Below are positions 1-8,637 of a stretch of DNA of 64,000 nt, piece after piece. Within the stretch, counting starts at the first letter, position 1; each line of letters begins with the position of its first letter. The notes beneath the pieces were generated by a model. The model did not search any database, was not told the DNA's origin, and worked only from the letters and a program-made list of their open reading frames with translations. The translations under genes were made by a program, and so were the position numbers. The stretch lies in NCBI RefSeq assembly GCF_000378185.1, contig NZ_KB899376.1, positions 524,357 to 588,356 of the forward strand, written 5' to 3'. This DNA is from Salinimonas chungwhensis DSM 16280. Lineage in GTDB: Bacteria; Pseudomonadota; Gammaproteobacteria; Enterobacterales; Alteromonadaceae.

Positions 1-372
1 CACGTCAGTGATATCAATCATCTTAAAGAGGTTATCAACTACTATCAGAAGATTGGATTTTCTACCGCTATCGATGATTTTGGCTCAGGATACGCTAATC
101 TTGATTGGCTGGCCGAGCTGTCACCGGATAAAATCAAGATAGACATGTCCCTGATCAGAGGCATCAACGAACATCGCAAGAAGCAAATTATCTTATCTAC
201 TATCAAGCATATGGCTGAACAGATGGATATTACTATTCTTGCAGAAGGCGTTGAAACAAAAGAAGAAAGAGATTATCTCTACGAGTTAGGCGTAACCAAG
301 CAACAAGGTTATTTTTTCGGAAAACCCGCCTTTGAGGCATTTGAACCTGTAAACCCCGAACTTCTTCGGTAA
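1..372 (+). CDS. EAL-domain c-di-GMP phosphodiesterase, C-terminal part (cut by window edge)
   Basis: The reading frame is open from base 1 to the stop at 370-372, so the gene begins outside the window and only about 123 C-terminal residues are visible. They carry the second half of an EAL domain: a DDFGSGYANL motif, then DKIKID, and an ILAEGVET motif, in the order and spacing of active EAL enzymes that hydrolyse cyclic di-GMP to pGpG. The DDFG aspartates and the EGVE glutamate are metal-binding or catalytic positions in this family. The last residues, QGYFFGKP, match the usual end of the domain. N-terminal sensor or GGDEF parts, if any, cannot be seen. The inferred role is control of motility or biofilm state. 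Confidence 0.9.
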   Translation, partial: HVSDINHLKEVINYYQKIGFSTAIDDFGSGYANLDWLAELSPDKIKIDMSLIRGINEHRKKQIILSTIKHMAEQMDITILAEGVETKEERDYLYELGVTKQQGYFFGKPAFEAFEPVNPELLR

Positions 373-457
373 ACTAACCCTATAAATTAATGGACCTAAG
401 GCGGTGTGAAAATAAAATACTGCCACAGGGAGGAAATACCAGGGAGTTAGTCAGGTA

Positions 458-1705
458 ATGAATAAAAAAACAGTGCTCGTTCTTGCGGGGCTTAGTGTGG
501 TAGCGGCAGGCGGTCAAATTTTTACGCAGTCGCGTTTTGAATCCTCACTCAATGATCAGATAGCGATTGCCAAGCAGACTTATCGCCCCCAGGGCATATT
601 AATTAACAAGGAAAATATTGATAATAGTTTATTCGGGGCCAGGAACACGTTGAGTGTTACCCTTACCGATACCTATCTGAGTCAGTATAATCTTGCAGAT
701 TCAGCCCCTCTTTCGTTCACGCTAAATAGCGATTGCGCGTTTTATCCTTTTTATGTTGTCTGTGATTCTCAGGTTAGCTCTGATAGCGAACTGCTATCGA
801 CCATAGGCTCAGTAGGCCATGAAGCCAACTTTTCAGTAAATGTGCTGTTTAACAGCACAAGTGCAACACTTTCTTTTGATGAGTTTTCGGTTGAGGAAAA
901 TGACGGTACATTAACCATTTCCCCGCTGACGTTATTCTATGACGGTGACTTATCGATGAGCAGTGCAGAATTTCAGCTGAAGTGGAAAGGAATGAATTTA
1001 TCAGGGTCTTCCAGTGGGACTGCTATTAATTTGCAGAATATGTACGTCAATAGCGAGATGACGCGCATTGCTGAGAATGTCTATGCCAGCGAAACGGAGC
1101 TGACGGTGGAAAGTTTGAATATTACCTCGGCCACTTACAATGCCAACTATCATATTGAAAATATCCGATCGATTACCGAAATTGAACAGGAAGACAGTGA
1201 TACATTCGAAGCGGCGTACGCATTATTTATTGACCGGGTTAGTGCTCAAAACCAGACGAATGCTATTGAGAATTTTGCTTTAAACGTTAGTCTTGACAAT
1301 ATCAGCAGTCAAACGCTGCGCTTTATGAATCAAACCAGTGACGATAGCTCTTCAGCGCAAACTGATAAAGTATTGGCAGAGCTTGGTCAGTCATCTCATA
1401 ACATTGCTGTTGAATCATTCCGTTTTGATATTGCAGATGCGCCATTTAAAAGTGAAGGGAACTTTACATTAGCTCCCTATGACGCGTCGGCTATTCAAAG
1501 CGCATCAGTCTTGCAGAAAATGACTGGTTCACTAAATCTGTATATTGGAAAATCCATTAATCAGGCATTTCCCATGGCAATGCCGGTTATCGAGCAGTAT
1601 CTGGAACAAGGTTTGTTGACCGAAGAAGAGGATCAGTTCCAGGCGACTATCAGACTTAAGCAGGGATTGATTTCAGCCAATGATATTCCGTTGTATCAAC
1701 TGTGA
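458..1705 (+). CDS. DUF945 (YdgA-like) family protein, probably exported or inner-membrane anchored
   Basis: A 415-residue protein with an N-terminal hydrophobic segment (about residues 4-20) that could be a signal peptide or anchor, followed by a long hydrophilic beta-rich region full of Ser, Thr and Asn. The layout (short membrane anchor, FESSLNDQIA-type segment near the start, length 400-500) resembles the DUF945/YdgA family of Gram-negative envelope proteins, whose function is not well established. No catalytic motif is visible. GGGAG at about 441-445 may serve as ribosome binding site but is 12 nt from the ATG, so the start is only probable. It is followed by a good terminator at 1746-1769, so it seems to be transcribed alone. 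Confidence 0.6.
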   Translation: MNKKTVLVLAGLSVVAAGGQIFTQSRFESSLNDQIAIAKQTYRPQGILINKENIDNSLFGARNTLSVTLTDTYLSQYNLADSAPLSFTLNSDCAFYPFYVVCDSQVSSDSELLSTIGSVGHEANFSVNVLFNSTSATLSFDEFSVEENDGTLTISPLTLFYDGDLSMSSAEFQLKWKGMNLSGSSSGTAINLQNMYVNSEMTRIAENVYASETELTVESLNITSATYNANYHIENIRSITEIEQEDSDTFEAAYALFIDRVSAQNQTNAIENFALNVSLDNISSQTLRFMNQTSDDSSSAQTDKVLAELGQSSHNIAVESFRFDIADAPFKSEGNFTLAPYDASAIQSASVLQKMTGSLNLYIGKSINQAFPMAMPVIEQYLEQGLLTEEEDQFQATIRLKQGLISANDIPLYQL

Positions 1706-1745
1706 CGTGTAAAGGTTCTGTTTAAACGCATGCCCAACGAGTAAC

Positions 1746-1769
1746 AGCACAGCGAAAGCTGTGCTTTTT
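1746..1769 (+). terminator. Rho-independent terminator after the DUF945 gene
   Basis: Perfect 8-bp stem AGCACAGC/GCTGTGCT closed by a GAAA tetraloop and followed by a T run. It lies 41 nt after the stop of the upstream gene. Confidence 0.85.
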
Positions 1770-1796
1770 CGTGGTAAACAAAAACTGTTTACCACG
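1770..1796 (+). repeat. 11-bp perfect stem-loop in front of the 118-residue gene
   Basis: CGTGGTAAACA at 1770-1780 and TGTTTACCACG at 1786-1796 are perfect inverted repeats around an AAAAC loop. The hairpin starts directly after the terminator T run and ends 42 nt before the next start codon. It has no T tract of its own on the plus strand, so it could be an operator, a leader hairpin, or a terminator acting with the first. Confidence 0.6.
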
Positions 1797-1838
1797 CCTT
1801 TGCGTAGGAATGACATCGTCACTCAAAAGGAGTTTTAA

Positions 1839-2195
1839 ATGAGCAATCAGATCAGCGAACATCATGCTAAGACACTTATTCAGGTAATAGACCAGTCGTC
1901 CAACTGGAAGCTTCATCCGGAAAAAAAACGGGCTTTTGCAAGTACAGATGAAGCACAAGAATATGTAGAGTCGCATAATGAGCCGTTATGCATCAGAGTC
2001 CCTATTGCAGGAACAGATGATCACCTCACGGTCAAAGTTACTTCCAGCGGTGAAGATATGGTATTTTCTAATGTAAGTTTTGAAGAGCCGATTGAAAAAC
2101 AAGTCCATTCATCCCACCTAAAACTCATCTCCAGCACAGTCACAGAGATGCTCAATGAGCGACTGCCTGAAGGCACTAAGGTTTCTTCTTTTTAA
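1839..2195 (+). CDS. Hypothetical small cytoplasmic protein (118 aa)
   Basis: I do not recognise this protein. It has 118 residues, mostly hydrophilic, with no signal peptide, membrane segment or cysteine cluster; the only cysteine is in the PLCIRVPIAG stretch. An AAGGAG ribosome binding site at 1827-1832 is well placed for the ATG, which supports real translation. It is convergent with dgkA, with only 20 nt between the two stop codons. Two hairpins (1746-1796) precede it. Confidence 0.7.
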   Translation: MSNQISEHHAKTLIQVIDQSSNWKLHPEKKRAFASTDEAQEYVESHNEPLCIRVPIAGTDDHLTVKVTSSGEDMVFSNVSFEEPIEKQVHSSHLKLISSTVTEMLNERLPEGTKVSSF

Positions 2196-2215
2196 AAGTG
2201 TTGAGCAGGGGCCGT

Positions 2216-2575
2216 TCAGGTAAGTAATATCGTGCCCCATATTGCCCCTGCCAATATCAGACTAACAAAAACAGCCGCCGAACCGATATCTTTCGCCTTT
2301 GCAATCAGCACATGGACTTCTGCGCTGACTCTGTCAGCTAATGCTTCGACCGCTGAATTTAGAAGCTCAGCAATAATGATTATAAATAAAGACTGTATCA
2401 TTAATAGCCGTTCTACCAGGGTGACTTCCAGCCAAAACGTGATGGGGATAAGCAGTGCCGTTGCTGCTAACTCTTGTCTGATAGCAGCTTCACTGGCAAA
2501 AGCCGCCTTCAATCCTTTGAATGAGTAGAGAGTAGCGAAATATAGCCTTACAAATCCGGTGCTTTTTGTTTTCAT
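2216..2575 (-). CDS. dgkA: Diacylglycerol kinase DgkA
   Basis: Small integral membrane kinase that phosphorylates diacylglycerol to phosphatidic acid, recycling lipid released by envelope glycan synthesis. The start is placed at the internal ATG (2575), giving 119 residues beginning MKTKSTG, the usual length of prokaryotic DgkA; the open frame extends 15 codons upstream without family-like sequence. Visible features are the amphipathic N-terminal region, the E-A-A-x-R-Q-E segment, the family signature around IIAELLNSAVEA with its catalytic Glu and Asn, and three hydrophobic helices. It is convergent with the small unknown gene before it. Confidence 0.92.
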   Translation of the reverse strand: MKTKSTGFVRLYFATLYSFKGLKAAFASEAAIRQELAATALLIPITFWLEVTLVERLLMIQSLFIIIIAELLNSAVEALADRVSAEVHVLIAKAKDIGSAAVFVSLILAGAIWGTILLT

Positions 2576-2659
2576 TAGCGCGGCATTACCTGTTGTTTTT
2601 ATCGCCAATTTGCATGACAACTATGACAGAGGAATGAAATCTGCTCAACAGTGGGCGTT

Positions 2660-3085
2660 TCAATGCATCTTCACCGTAAGCACGTCTATTTCGCTACGCT
2701 GAATAACAGCATTAGCCACAGAGCCTAGTAACCTGAATACACCAGAGCTACTGTGAGCACCTAAAATAACTAAGTCGGCCGAACATGCCTTGGCAAGGCA
2801 GTGAAGTTCATCGGCTACACTACCCACTGCAGTGTGAATCGTGGTGTTTTTCGCTGGTAGTGATTGGGCGATCTGAATAAGCTTTTTCTCCGCCTGCACC
2901 CTTACCTCTTCAGAAAAGTCTCTTTCAAGATAACCACCGTACGGGGCAATACTATGTTGGGGCTGAACCACATAAGCCACGTGTATCTTAGTATCCTGGC
3001 TGCAAACGCGAAGGGCCCGGTCGATCACTGCATTGACATCGTTGAAGACATCCACTGCTACCAGAATACTTGTGTAACCGCTCAT
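2660..3085 (-). CDS. Universal stress protein (UspA family, single domain)
   Basis: A 141-residue single Usp domain. It starts with the strand SILVAVDVF and ends with the nucleotide-binding type motif ILGAHSSSG...GSVANAVIQRS, close to the G-2x-G-9x-G(S/T) pattern of ATP-binding Usps. It lies 14 nt downstream of the glutamate-synthase-like gene on the same strand, so the two are probably cotranscribed. It likely helps survival under stress or low oxygen; the exact ligand is not known. Confidence 0.88.
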   Translation of the reverse strand: MSGYTSILVAVDVFNDVNAVIDRALRVCSQDTKIHVAYVVQPQHSIAPYGGYLERDFSEEVRVQAEKKLIQIAQSLPAKNTTIHTAVGSVADELHCLAKACSADLVILGAHSSSGVFRLLGSVANAVIQRSEIDVLTVKMH

Positions 3086-3099
3086 GATCCCCCCCTATG

Positions 3100-4740
3100 T
3101 CAGCAAACAGACTTTGTTTCATGGTCAATATCAGCCAGGAGGCTGGCTGGCATAAAGCTTTGTGCGCTTGCTTCTATAACGTGCAGTTTGAACGCTTCAG
3201 GCAATTGTTTCTCATTTTCTGTTAACAAACTGCCCCGTTTAACTAAAGGGAATATTTCATCATAGCGTTTTACACTTTGTTGATTAACGCGCCTGAAAAT
3301 ATGAGTTCGGTTAAGGTCCGTAATTGACTGATGGCCGGTAGATGACAGCATATCCATTAGAGCGTGAACGGTCTTTTTATGATACTGGAACACTCGCACA
3401 GATTTATCAGCCAGATCAAGGCCTTTAGCAAGTCTGGGATCCTGGGTTGCTACTCCCGTTGGGCAGCGGTTTGTATTACAGGATAAAGATTGAACGCACC
3501 CCAGTGCCAACATCATGCCGCGAGCACTGTTGCAAATATCGGCGCCTAAGCTGAGGTTTTGCACAAGGTGAAACGCAGTAAATACTTTCCCTGATGCTAT
3601 AAGCCGAATTTCATGTCGTAAATCAAAACCAATAAGAACATCATCGACAAAAGCCAGCGCTTCGCGCAATGGAAAACCTACCGAGTTGGTATATTCTAGA
3701 GGGGCGGCGCCGGTCCCTCCTTCGCCGCCATCCACAGTGATGAAGTCTGGCTTTATTCCGGTTTTCTTCATGGCTTTACAGATGGCAATAAATTCACTTT
3801 TCCGGCCCAGCGCCAGTTTAAAACCAATAGGTTTACCGTTACTTAGCGTTCTTAATTTCTGAATAAAATCCATCAATTCTAATGGTGTACCGAACGCAGT
3901 ACGCCGAGGCGGTGAATCTACTTGAGTATGTGGCTCTACCCCGCGAATCCGGGCAATTTCCTCACTGTTTTTGTCTGCCGGCAGGATACCGCCGTGACCA
4001 GGCTTGGCGCCCTGGCTTAACTTTATTTCTATCATTTTGACCCGTGGGTGTCGGGCTTTTTCCTCGAATTCTAATTCATTGAAAGAGCCGTCTTTATTCC
4101 GACAGCCAAAGTAACCAGTCCCAATTTGCCATACTATGTCGCCACCATTATCGAGATGATAAGGGGTAAGACCGCCCTCGCCTGTATTATGATAAAACTT
4201 CCCCTTAGCCGCACCTCGATTCAACGCCGTTATGGCGTTGCTACTAAGACTGCCAAAGCTCATAGCCGAGATATTCAGAACGCTGGCCAGGTAGGGTTGC
4301 TCACAGGCTGAACCGCCGATCCATATTCTGGGATCCTCATCCATCTCTTTCACTCCCATCGCTGAAAGTGAGTGCGCAATCCACTCATAACCATCAGCGT
4401 AAGTATCCATCTGTGTCCCGAATGGCATACTATCCAGAGAATCTTTTGCCCGCTTATATACGATGCCACGGAACATCCGGTGGATGGGACGGCCCTCGGT
4501 CTCACTCTCGAGCAAATACTGCTGAACATATGGACGTAATCCTTCCACCGTCCAACGGACCCGACCCACTAGGGGGAAATTTTTTAAAATCGAATGGCGT
4601 GATTGGGTAATGTCTCTTAAGACAAATATGGTAAGGGTAGTGGTTAGCAATAAAAACCACCAGGCAGGAGGCCACAGAAAACCTAAAGCGATATTGATAA
4701 TGAGCGTGGTGAAGATAAAAACAAGAATGGAGTTTCTCAT
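3100..4740 (-). CDS. FMN-binding glutamate synthase-like oxidoreductase, membrane-anchored
   Basis: A 546-residue protein related to the FMN/iron-sulfur synthase domain of glutamate synthase (GltB) but without the glutamine amidotransferase domain. Residues 5-42 form one or two membrane helices. The flavin-barrel core carries GGEGGTGAAP at about residues 337-346, and a cysteine cluster at about 413-427 (C-x5-C-x5-C, ending CPTGVATQDP) fits the 3Fe-4S site of GltB. Stand-alone proteins of this type are common but their substrate is not established; real glutamate synthesis is unlikely without the amidotransferase and GltD. It is followed 14 nt later by a universal stress protein. About 250 bp without an obvious gene separate it from the divergent hydrolase. 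Confidence 0.85.
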   Translation of the reverse strand: MRNSILVFIFTTLIINIALGFLWPPAWWFLLLTTTLTIFVLRDITQSRHSILKNFPLVGRVRWTVEGLRPYVQQYLLESETEGRPIHRMFRGIVYKRAKDSLDSMPFGTQMDTYADGYEWIAHSLSAMGVKEMDEDPRIWIGGSACEQPYLASVLNISAMSFGSLSSNAITALNRGAAKGKFYHNTGEGGLTPYHLDNGGDIVWQIGTGYFGCRNKDGSFNELEFEEKARHPRVKMIEIKLSQGAKPGHGGILPADKNSEEIARIRGVEPHTQVDSPPRRTAFGTPLELMDFIQKLRTLSNGKPIGFKLALGRKSEFIAICKAMKKTGIKPDFITVDGGEGGTGAAPLEYTNSVGFPLREALAFVDDVLIGFDLRHEIRLIASGKVFTAFHLVQNLSLGADICNSARGMMLALGCVQSLSCNTNRCPTGVATQDPRLAKGLDLADKSVRVFQYHKKTVHALMDMLSSTGHQSITDLNRTHIFRRVNQQSVKRYDEIFPLVKRGSLLTENEKQLPEAFKLHVIEASAQSFMPASLLADIDHETKSVC

Positions 4741-4989
4741 AAACGCTTAGTTTAACAATTTACAGCTAATATGAAATGTATCTTGTATGAGATCATTATG
4801 AGATGCGGTAATGTTTCGCGCCCCTCATTACAAATTACTATTTCCATGTTGTCAGCTTTCATCGATGTCAGCCATATGGTAAAAAGAAGTATCTTAAAAG
4901 TCGCGTTTCAATATCGATTTTATTGAGAAATCATATTTTTAAGCAGGCTTATGGTATTATAAATTCGTTTATCAGGGTCACCATCAGGC

Positions 4990-5937
4990 ATGTGGATTTT
5001 ACTCGCCTTTATTATATTACTTGGCTTTGTTTACTGGTACACCTATCCCCGGCTCGGGGAAGTTCTGCTGGTCGCCTATCAAAAACGCGCAATGCAACAG
5101 GCGCGATTAGTGCGACGGCGGTATTCGATAAACGGAATAAGCTTGAGCGTTCTGGAAACCGAAGGCACACGGGATAAACGCAAACCTCTACTTATGATGG
5201 TACATGGTTTTGCCGGCGATAATAATATCTGGCTTTCACTGGCTGCGCTGTTTAAAGATGAATATCATATTGTTATCCCGGATTTACCAGGCCACGGCCA
5301 CACCGGGTTTTCACCGGAATGGCACTATAAAGTGAGTGATCACGGAAAGTTACTAACAGCGCTTGTCTGGCGTATGGGTTACCAAAAAGCGACATTAATT
5401 GGCAATTCTATGGGAGGGTATGTCGCTGCGTGGATGGCAAAGCATCAGGCAAGTGCGGTCGCTTCTTCTATTTTGTTGTGCCCTGCCGGTATGCCCTCTA
5501 AAACAAAAAGTCGGCTGGATATCATGCTGGATAAGGGGCAAAATCCTTTTTTCATCACCAGGCGGCGGGGTTATCATCGTTTGTTATCTATGGCGATGGC
5601 CAGTGGCCCATATATTCCCGGTATTGTTAAAGATGTGCTAGCCGATCAGCATATCGCCAGAGTTAGCGAGTATCAGCAGGTTTTCGATGACTTTGTTTCG
5701 TCTGGGTACATTGATGAAAAGGAACTGGCCAGTACGACCACCCCCGTACTGGTAATTTGGGGAGGCCGCGACGGGCTGTTGGATGTTACTGCATTAGATA
5801 ATTGGGTCCACTGCCTAAACTGTGATTGGGAAATATTTCATGATGTAGGCCATATGCCTATGGCAGAAGCTCCCGGCCGCACCTACCAACGTATCCAGCA
5901 TTTTCTAAATGCAAAAAAACAGCGTCAGGCTGCCTGA
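4990..5937 (+). CDS. Alpha/beta hydrolase with N-terminal membrane anchor
   Basis: A 315-residue alpha/beta hydrolase fold protein. One hydrophobic helix (residues 2-17) anchors it, followed by a basic linker and the hydrolase core. Visible motifs are the oxyanion-hole HGFAGDN, the nucleophile elbow GNSMGGY, the acid in WGGRDGLLD and the catalytic His in DVGHMP, so the Ser-Asp-His triad is complete. The overall pattern is like putative lipases or esterases and meta-cleavage type hydrolases; the substrate cannot be read from sequence. A possible -10 (TATTATAAA) lies about 30 nt upstream. The antiporter gene follows after 45 nt and may be cotranscribed. Confidence 0.85.
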   Translation: MWILLAFIILLGFVYWYTYPRLGEVLLVAYQKRAMQQARLVRRRYSINGISLSVLETEGTRDKRKPLLMMVHGFAGDNNIWLSLAALFKDEYHIVIPDLPGHGHTGFSPEWHYKVSDHGKLLTALVWRMGYQKATLIGNSMGGYVAAWMAKHQASAVASSILLCPAGMPSKTKSRLDIMLDKGQNPFFITRRRGYHRLLSMAMASGPYIPGIVKDVLADQHIARVSEYQQVFDDFVSSGYIDEKELASTTTPVLVIWGGRDGLLDVTALDNWVHCLNCDWEIFHDVGHMPMAEAPGRTYQRIQHFLNAKKQRQAA

Positions 5938-5982
5938 CATTTTAAGAACGCTATACCCGAGTAGTAGGGATTTTTCTTCGTT

Positions 5983-7575
5983 ATGGATTATATATTTCTT
6001 CTGTTTGCATTTATCTGCGGACTGACAGTTAAACTTGCAGGTATTCCCCCCCTGGTGGGTTATCTGGCTGCAGGATTTATCTTAAACGCACTGGGCTTTA
6101 CTGCCTCTGACGAACTTCAGGATATCGCCAGTCTTGGTATAACCATCATGCTGTTTACCATTGGCCTGAAACTCAATGTAAAAGATCTTAGCCGGCGTGA
6201 GGTATGGGCAGGCAGCATTTCCCATACATTAATCTGGGTGGGCGTGGTTGCAGGTATTTTATATGGTATCGCCGGACTGCTAACGAGTCTCACCGGCCCT
6301 CTAGATTTTCAAAGCGCTGCACTAATTGCCTTTGCCCTGAGTTTTTCCAGTACTGTATGTGTGGTTAAGATTTTGGAGGAAGCTGGTGAAGGCAAGACCC
6401 GGCATGGCCGGCTGGCAATTGGCGTTCTGGTTATGCAGGACGTATTTGCAGTGGTCTTTATGGTCGCCGCTACAGGCAAACTTCCGTCAGTGTGGGCTTT
6501 AGCGTTACTGTTAGTTTTTCCGGCGCTACCATTACTCAACCGCATTCTCGATCGTTCTGGTCACGGCGAATTGTTACCTTTAACCGGCTTTATCCTGGCA
6601 TTGGGGGCGTATCAAGTCTTTGAACTGGTAAGTATCAAAGGTGATTTGGGGGCGTTGCTTATTGGTATGTTGCTGTCCAGACATTCTAAGGCCACCGAAC
6701 TGTCAAAATCACTGTTAGCGTTTAAAGACCTCTTTTTGATTGGCTTCTTTCTATCCATCGGGTTAACCGCCCTGCCCGACTTACCGATGCTGACCATGGC
6801 AGTGATAGTCTGTCTGTTCCTGCCCCTGAAGGCTTTTCTTTTCTTTGGCATCATGACCTTACTGCGGTTGCGCGCCCGTACCAGCTATCTAACGAGTCTG
6901 GTCCTTAGTAATTTCAGTGAATTCGGACTCATCGTCGGCTCGCTGGCGGTTTCCTTGGGGCTGTTAGACGATAAGTGGCTGGTGGTACTGGCATTGAGTG
7001 TTTCAATATCGTTCGTTATTACCAGTTTGCTGTATCGGAATTCGCACAGCCGGTATATCAAAATCAAAGAAAAACTCGCTTATTATGAGCGCAACAAACG
7101 CTTGCCAGGAGATATCTATCCAAGTATAGACGATGCCCAGTTTATGGTCATTGGCATGGGCCGGGTCGGAATGGGTGCATTTCAGTCGCTAAGCAAATTG
7201 GTTGATAGTCGGGTTGTGGGAATGGACGCTGACAGAGTAAAAATTCAGCGCTTAAAAGCCAACGGCATGAATGTTATCTGCGGAGATGGCGAAGATATCG
7301 ATCTGTGGGACAATCTGGATATCTCTAATGCAAGACTTGTATTGCTGGCCCTTCCTTCCATTGAAGATGCAATTAATATCACCCGCCAATTAAAACATGC
7401 AGGTTACCAAGGGAAAGTCGCTGCGATAGCCCGGTATGAGGATGAGGTTAATCATCTGCTGGAAAATGGCGTAGATAAAGTTTTTAACTTTTTTACAGAG
7501 GCTGGATTGGGTTTTGCAGAGGAGAGTCTCGCATATGTTCATGCAAATCAGGACATTGTGGTACCGGCCAAATAG
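5983..7575 (+). CDS. Kef/YbaL-type monovalent cation:proton antiporter with RCK domain
   Basis: A 530-residue CPA2-family transporter. About 12 hydrophobic helices fill residues 1-350, then a cytoplasmic RCK/TrkA-N nucleotide-binding domain starts with VIGMGRVGMG (a Rossmann glycine motif) near residue 391 and runs to about residue 515. The architecture matches KefB/KefC/YbaL proteins, which exchange K+ or Na+ for protons and are gated by NAD(H) or thiols. The protein is shorter than KefC (about 620) and close to YbaL. No KefF/KefG-type ancillary protein is adjacent. Inferred role: cytoplasmic pH or potassium control. Confidence 0.87.
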   Translation: MDYIFLLFAFICGLTVKLAGIPPLVGYLAAGFILNALGFTASDELQDIASLGITIMLFTIGLKLNVKDLSRREVWAGSISHTLIWVGVVAGILYGIAGLLTSLTGPLDFQSAALIAFALSFSSTVCVVKILEEAGEGKTRHGRLAIGVLVMQDVFAVVFMVAATGKLPSVWALALLLVFPALPLLNRILDRSGHGELLPLTGFILALGAYQVFELVSIKGDLGALLIGMLLSRHSKATELSKSLLAFKDLFLIGFFLSIGLTALPDLPMLTMAVIVCLFLPLKAFLFFGIMTLLRLRARTSYLTSLVLSNFSEFGLIVGSLAVSLGLLDDKWLVVLALSVSISFVITSLLYRNSHSRYIKIKEKLAYYERNKRLPGDIYPSIDDAQFMVIGMGRVGMGAFQSLSKLVDSRVVGMDADRVKIQRLKANGMNVICGDGEDIDLWDNLDISNARLVLLALPSIEDAINITRQLKHAGYQGKVAAIARYEDEVNHLLENGVDKVFNFFTEAGLGFAEESLAYVHANQDIVVPAK

Positions 7576-7591
7576 AAACAAAGAACAGGTT

Positions 7592-7610
7592 GATAATCAT
7601 TCACATTTGT
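7592..7610 (+). promoter_or_regulatory. Possible Fur-like or FNR-like site upstream of the bacterioferritin promoter
   Basis: GATAATCATTCACATTTGT lies about 25 nt upstream of the bfr -35 hexamer. The first two hexamers resemble a Fur box array, the third is poor. The overlapping TTGATAATCATTCA (7590-7603) also matches 8 of 10 conserved FNR positions. The sequence cannot decide between them. Confidence 0.25.
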
Positions 7611-7634
7611 ATGCTATTGTTTTTTAAAGTAATT

Positions 7635-7663
7635 TTGACTTTTTCCAGACTGAGCACTATACT
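7635..7663 (+). promoter_or_regulatory. Sigma-70 promoter of the bacterioferritin pair
   Basis: TTGACT (7635-7640), a 17-nt spacer and TATACT (7658-7663). Transcription would start near 7670, giving a leader of about 24 nt with an AAGGA-type ribosome binding site just before the ATG at 7694. Confidence 0.75.
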
Positions 7664-7693
7664 CTGTGGCACATTCTCTATAAGGATTTTTCC

Positions 7694-8170
7694 ATGCAAG
7701 GTGATCGGCAGGTCATAGCATCACTGAATGAGATTCTCACCAGTGAACTGACATCTATAAACCAATACTTTTTGCATGCCCGGATGTTCAAAAACTGGGG
7801 CATTCATAACTTAAACGAACGCAATTACAAAAAGTCTATAAAGGACATGAAACAGGCGGATGACCTGATTGAACGTATCCTGTTTCTCGAGGGATTACCC
7901 AATCTTCAGGCATTGGGCAAATTGTATATCGGTGAGACACCGGTTGAAATGATTGCCTGCGATACCAAATTTCAGCTGGAGCAACTTCCACTGATTAGGA
8001 ATGGTATTGCTTTATGTGAACAAAAACAGGATTACGTCAGCCGGGATATTCTTGAAGCAATTCTTGAGTATGAGGAAGAACATCTGGATTGGCTGGAAAC
8101 TCAGGAGTATCAAATAGACGCTATGGGTCTTGAAAATTATCTTCAGGCTCAGGTTAACGGAGACGACTAA
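7694..8170 (+). CDS. bfr: Bacterioferritin subunit, haem-binding type with degenerate ferroxidase centre
   Basis: A 158-residue four-helix ferritin, colinear with E. coli Bfr. Met52, the axial haem ligand of bacterioferritins, is present. Of the six ferroxidase ligands of E. coli Bfr (E18, E51, H54, E94, E127, H130), only E18, E127 and H130 are conserved; the others read D51, Q54 and Q94. The subunit should therefore bind haem at dimer interfaces but oxidise iron poorly by itself. It overlaps the next bfr gene by 1 nt (TAATG), so the two are translationally coupled and probably co-assemble, as known for two-gene bacterioferritins in Pseudomonas and Neisseria. Confidence 0.93.
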   Translation: MQGDRQVIASLNEILTSELTSINQYFLHARMFKNWGIHNLNERNYKKSIKDMKQADDLIERILFLEGLPNLQALGKLYIGETPVEMIACDTKFQLEQLPLIRNGIALCEQKQDYVSRDILEAILEYEEEHLDWLETQEYQIDAMGLENYLQAQVNGDD

Positions 8171-8637
8171 TGAAAGGCAATGCACAAATAGTATCAGCAT
8201 TAAACGAGCTGCTTGCCTATGAGCTTGCGGCAATGGATCAGTATTTTATTCATTCTCAGATGTATCTGGACTGGGGACTTAATAAGCTTTATGAGCGAAT
8301 CGATCATGAGTTTGATGACGAGCGGGGTCATGCTACCAAGCTGATTGAAAGAATGCTGTTTCTGGAAGGTACGCCTGATATGCAGACGCGAACTGGTTTC
8401 CAAGTTGGCGAGGATGTTCCTTCTATGCTCGAAAGTGATCTGCGCGTGGAATATGAAGTCGATGCCAAATTACGTGAGGTTATCGCTGTGTGCGAACGCG
8501 AAGGGGATTTTGTTACCCGGGGCATTCTGGTAGAGCTTCTGGATGATACAGAGATGGATCATGCACACTGGCTAGAACAACAGTTAAAACTAATCAAGAT
8601 GCTGGGTTTATCAAACTACCTGCAGACGCAAATGTAA
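8170..8637 (+). CDS. bfr: Bacterioferritin subunit, ferroxidase-competent and lacking the haem methionine
   Basis: A 155-residue bacterioferritin-like subunit. It keeps E18, E51, H54 and E94; the last pair is carried by DDTEMDHAHW as E128 and H131, shifted by a one-residue insertion. The ferroxidase centre thus looks complete. Position 52 is Arg instead of the haem-ligating Met. It is the complement of the preceding subunit: one brings haem, the other iron oxidation. Iron mobilisation would need a ferredoxin such as Bfd, which is not seen nearby. Confidence 0.93.
   Translation: MKGNAQIVSALNELLAYELAAMDQYFIHSQMYLDWGLNKLYERIDHEFDDERGHATKLIERMLFLEGTPDMQTRTGFQVGEDVPSMLESDLRVEYEVDAKLREVIAVCEREGDFVTRGILVELLDDTEMDHAHWLEQQLKLIKMLGLSNYLQTQM

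Noticed and set aside
2232..2528. Plus-strand ORF of 98 codons
   Set aside because: It is the shadow of dgkA, whose protein family is clear.
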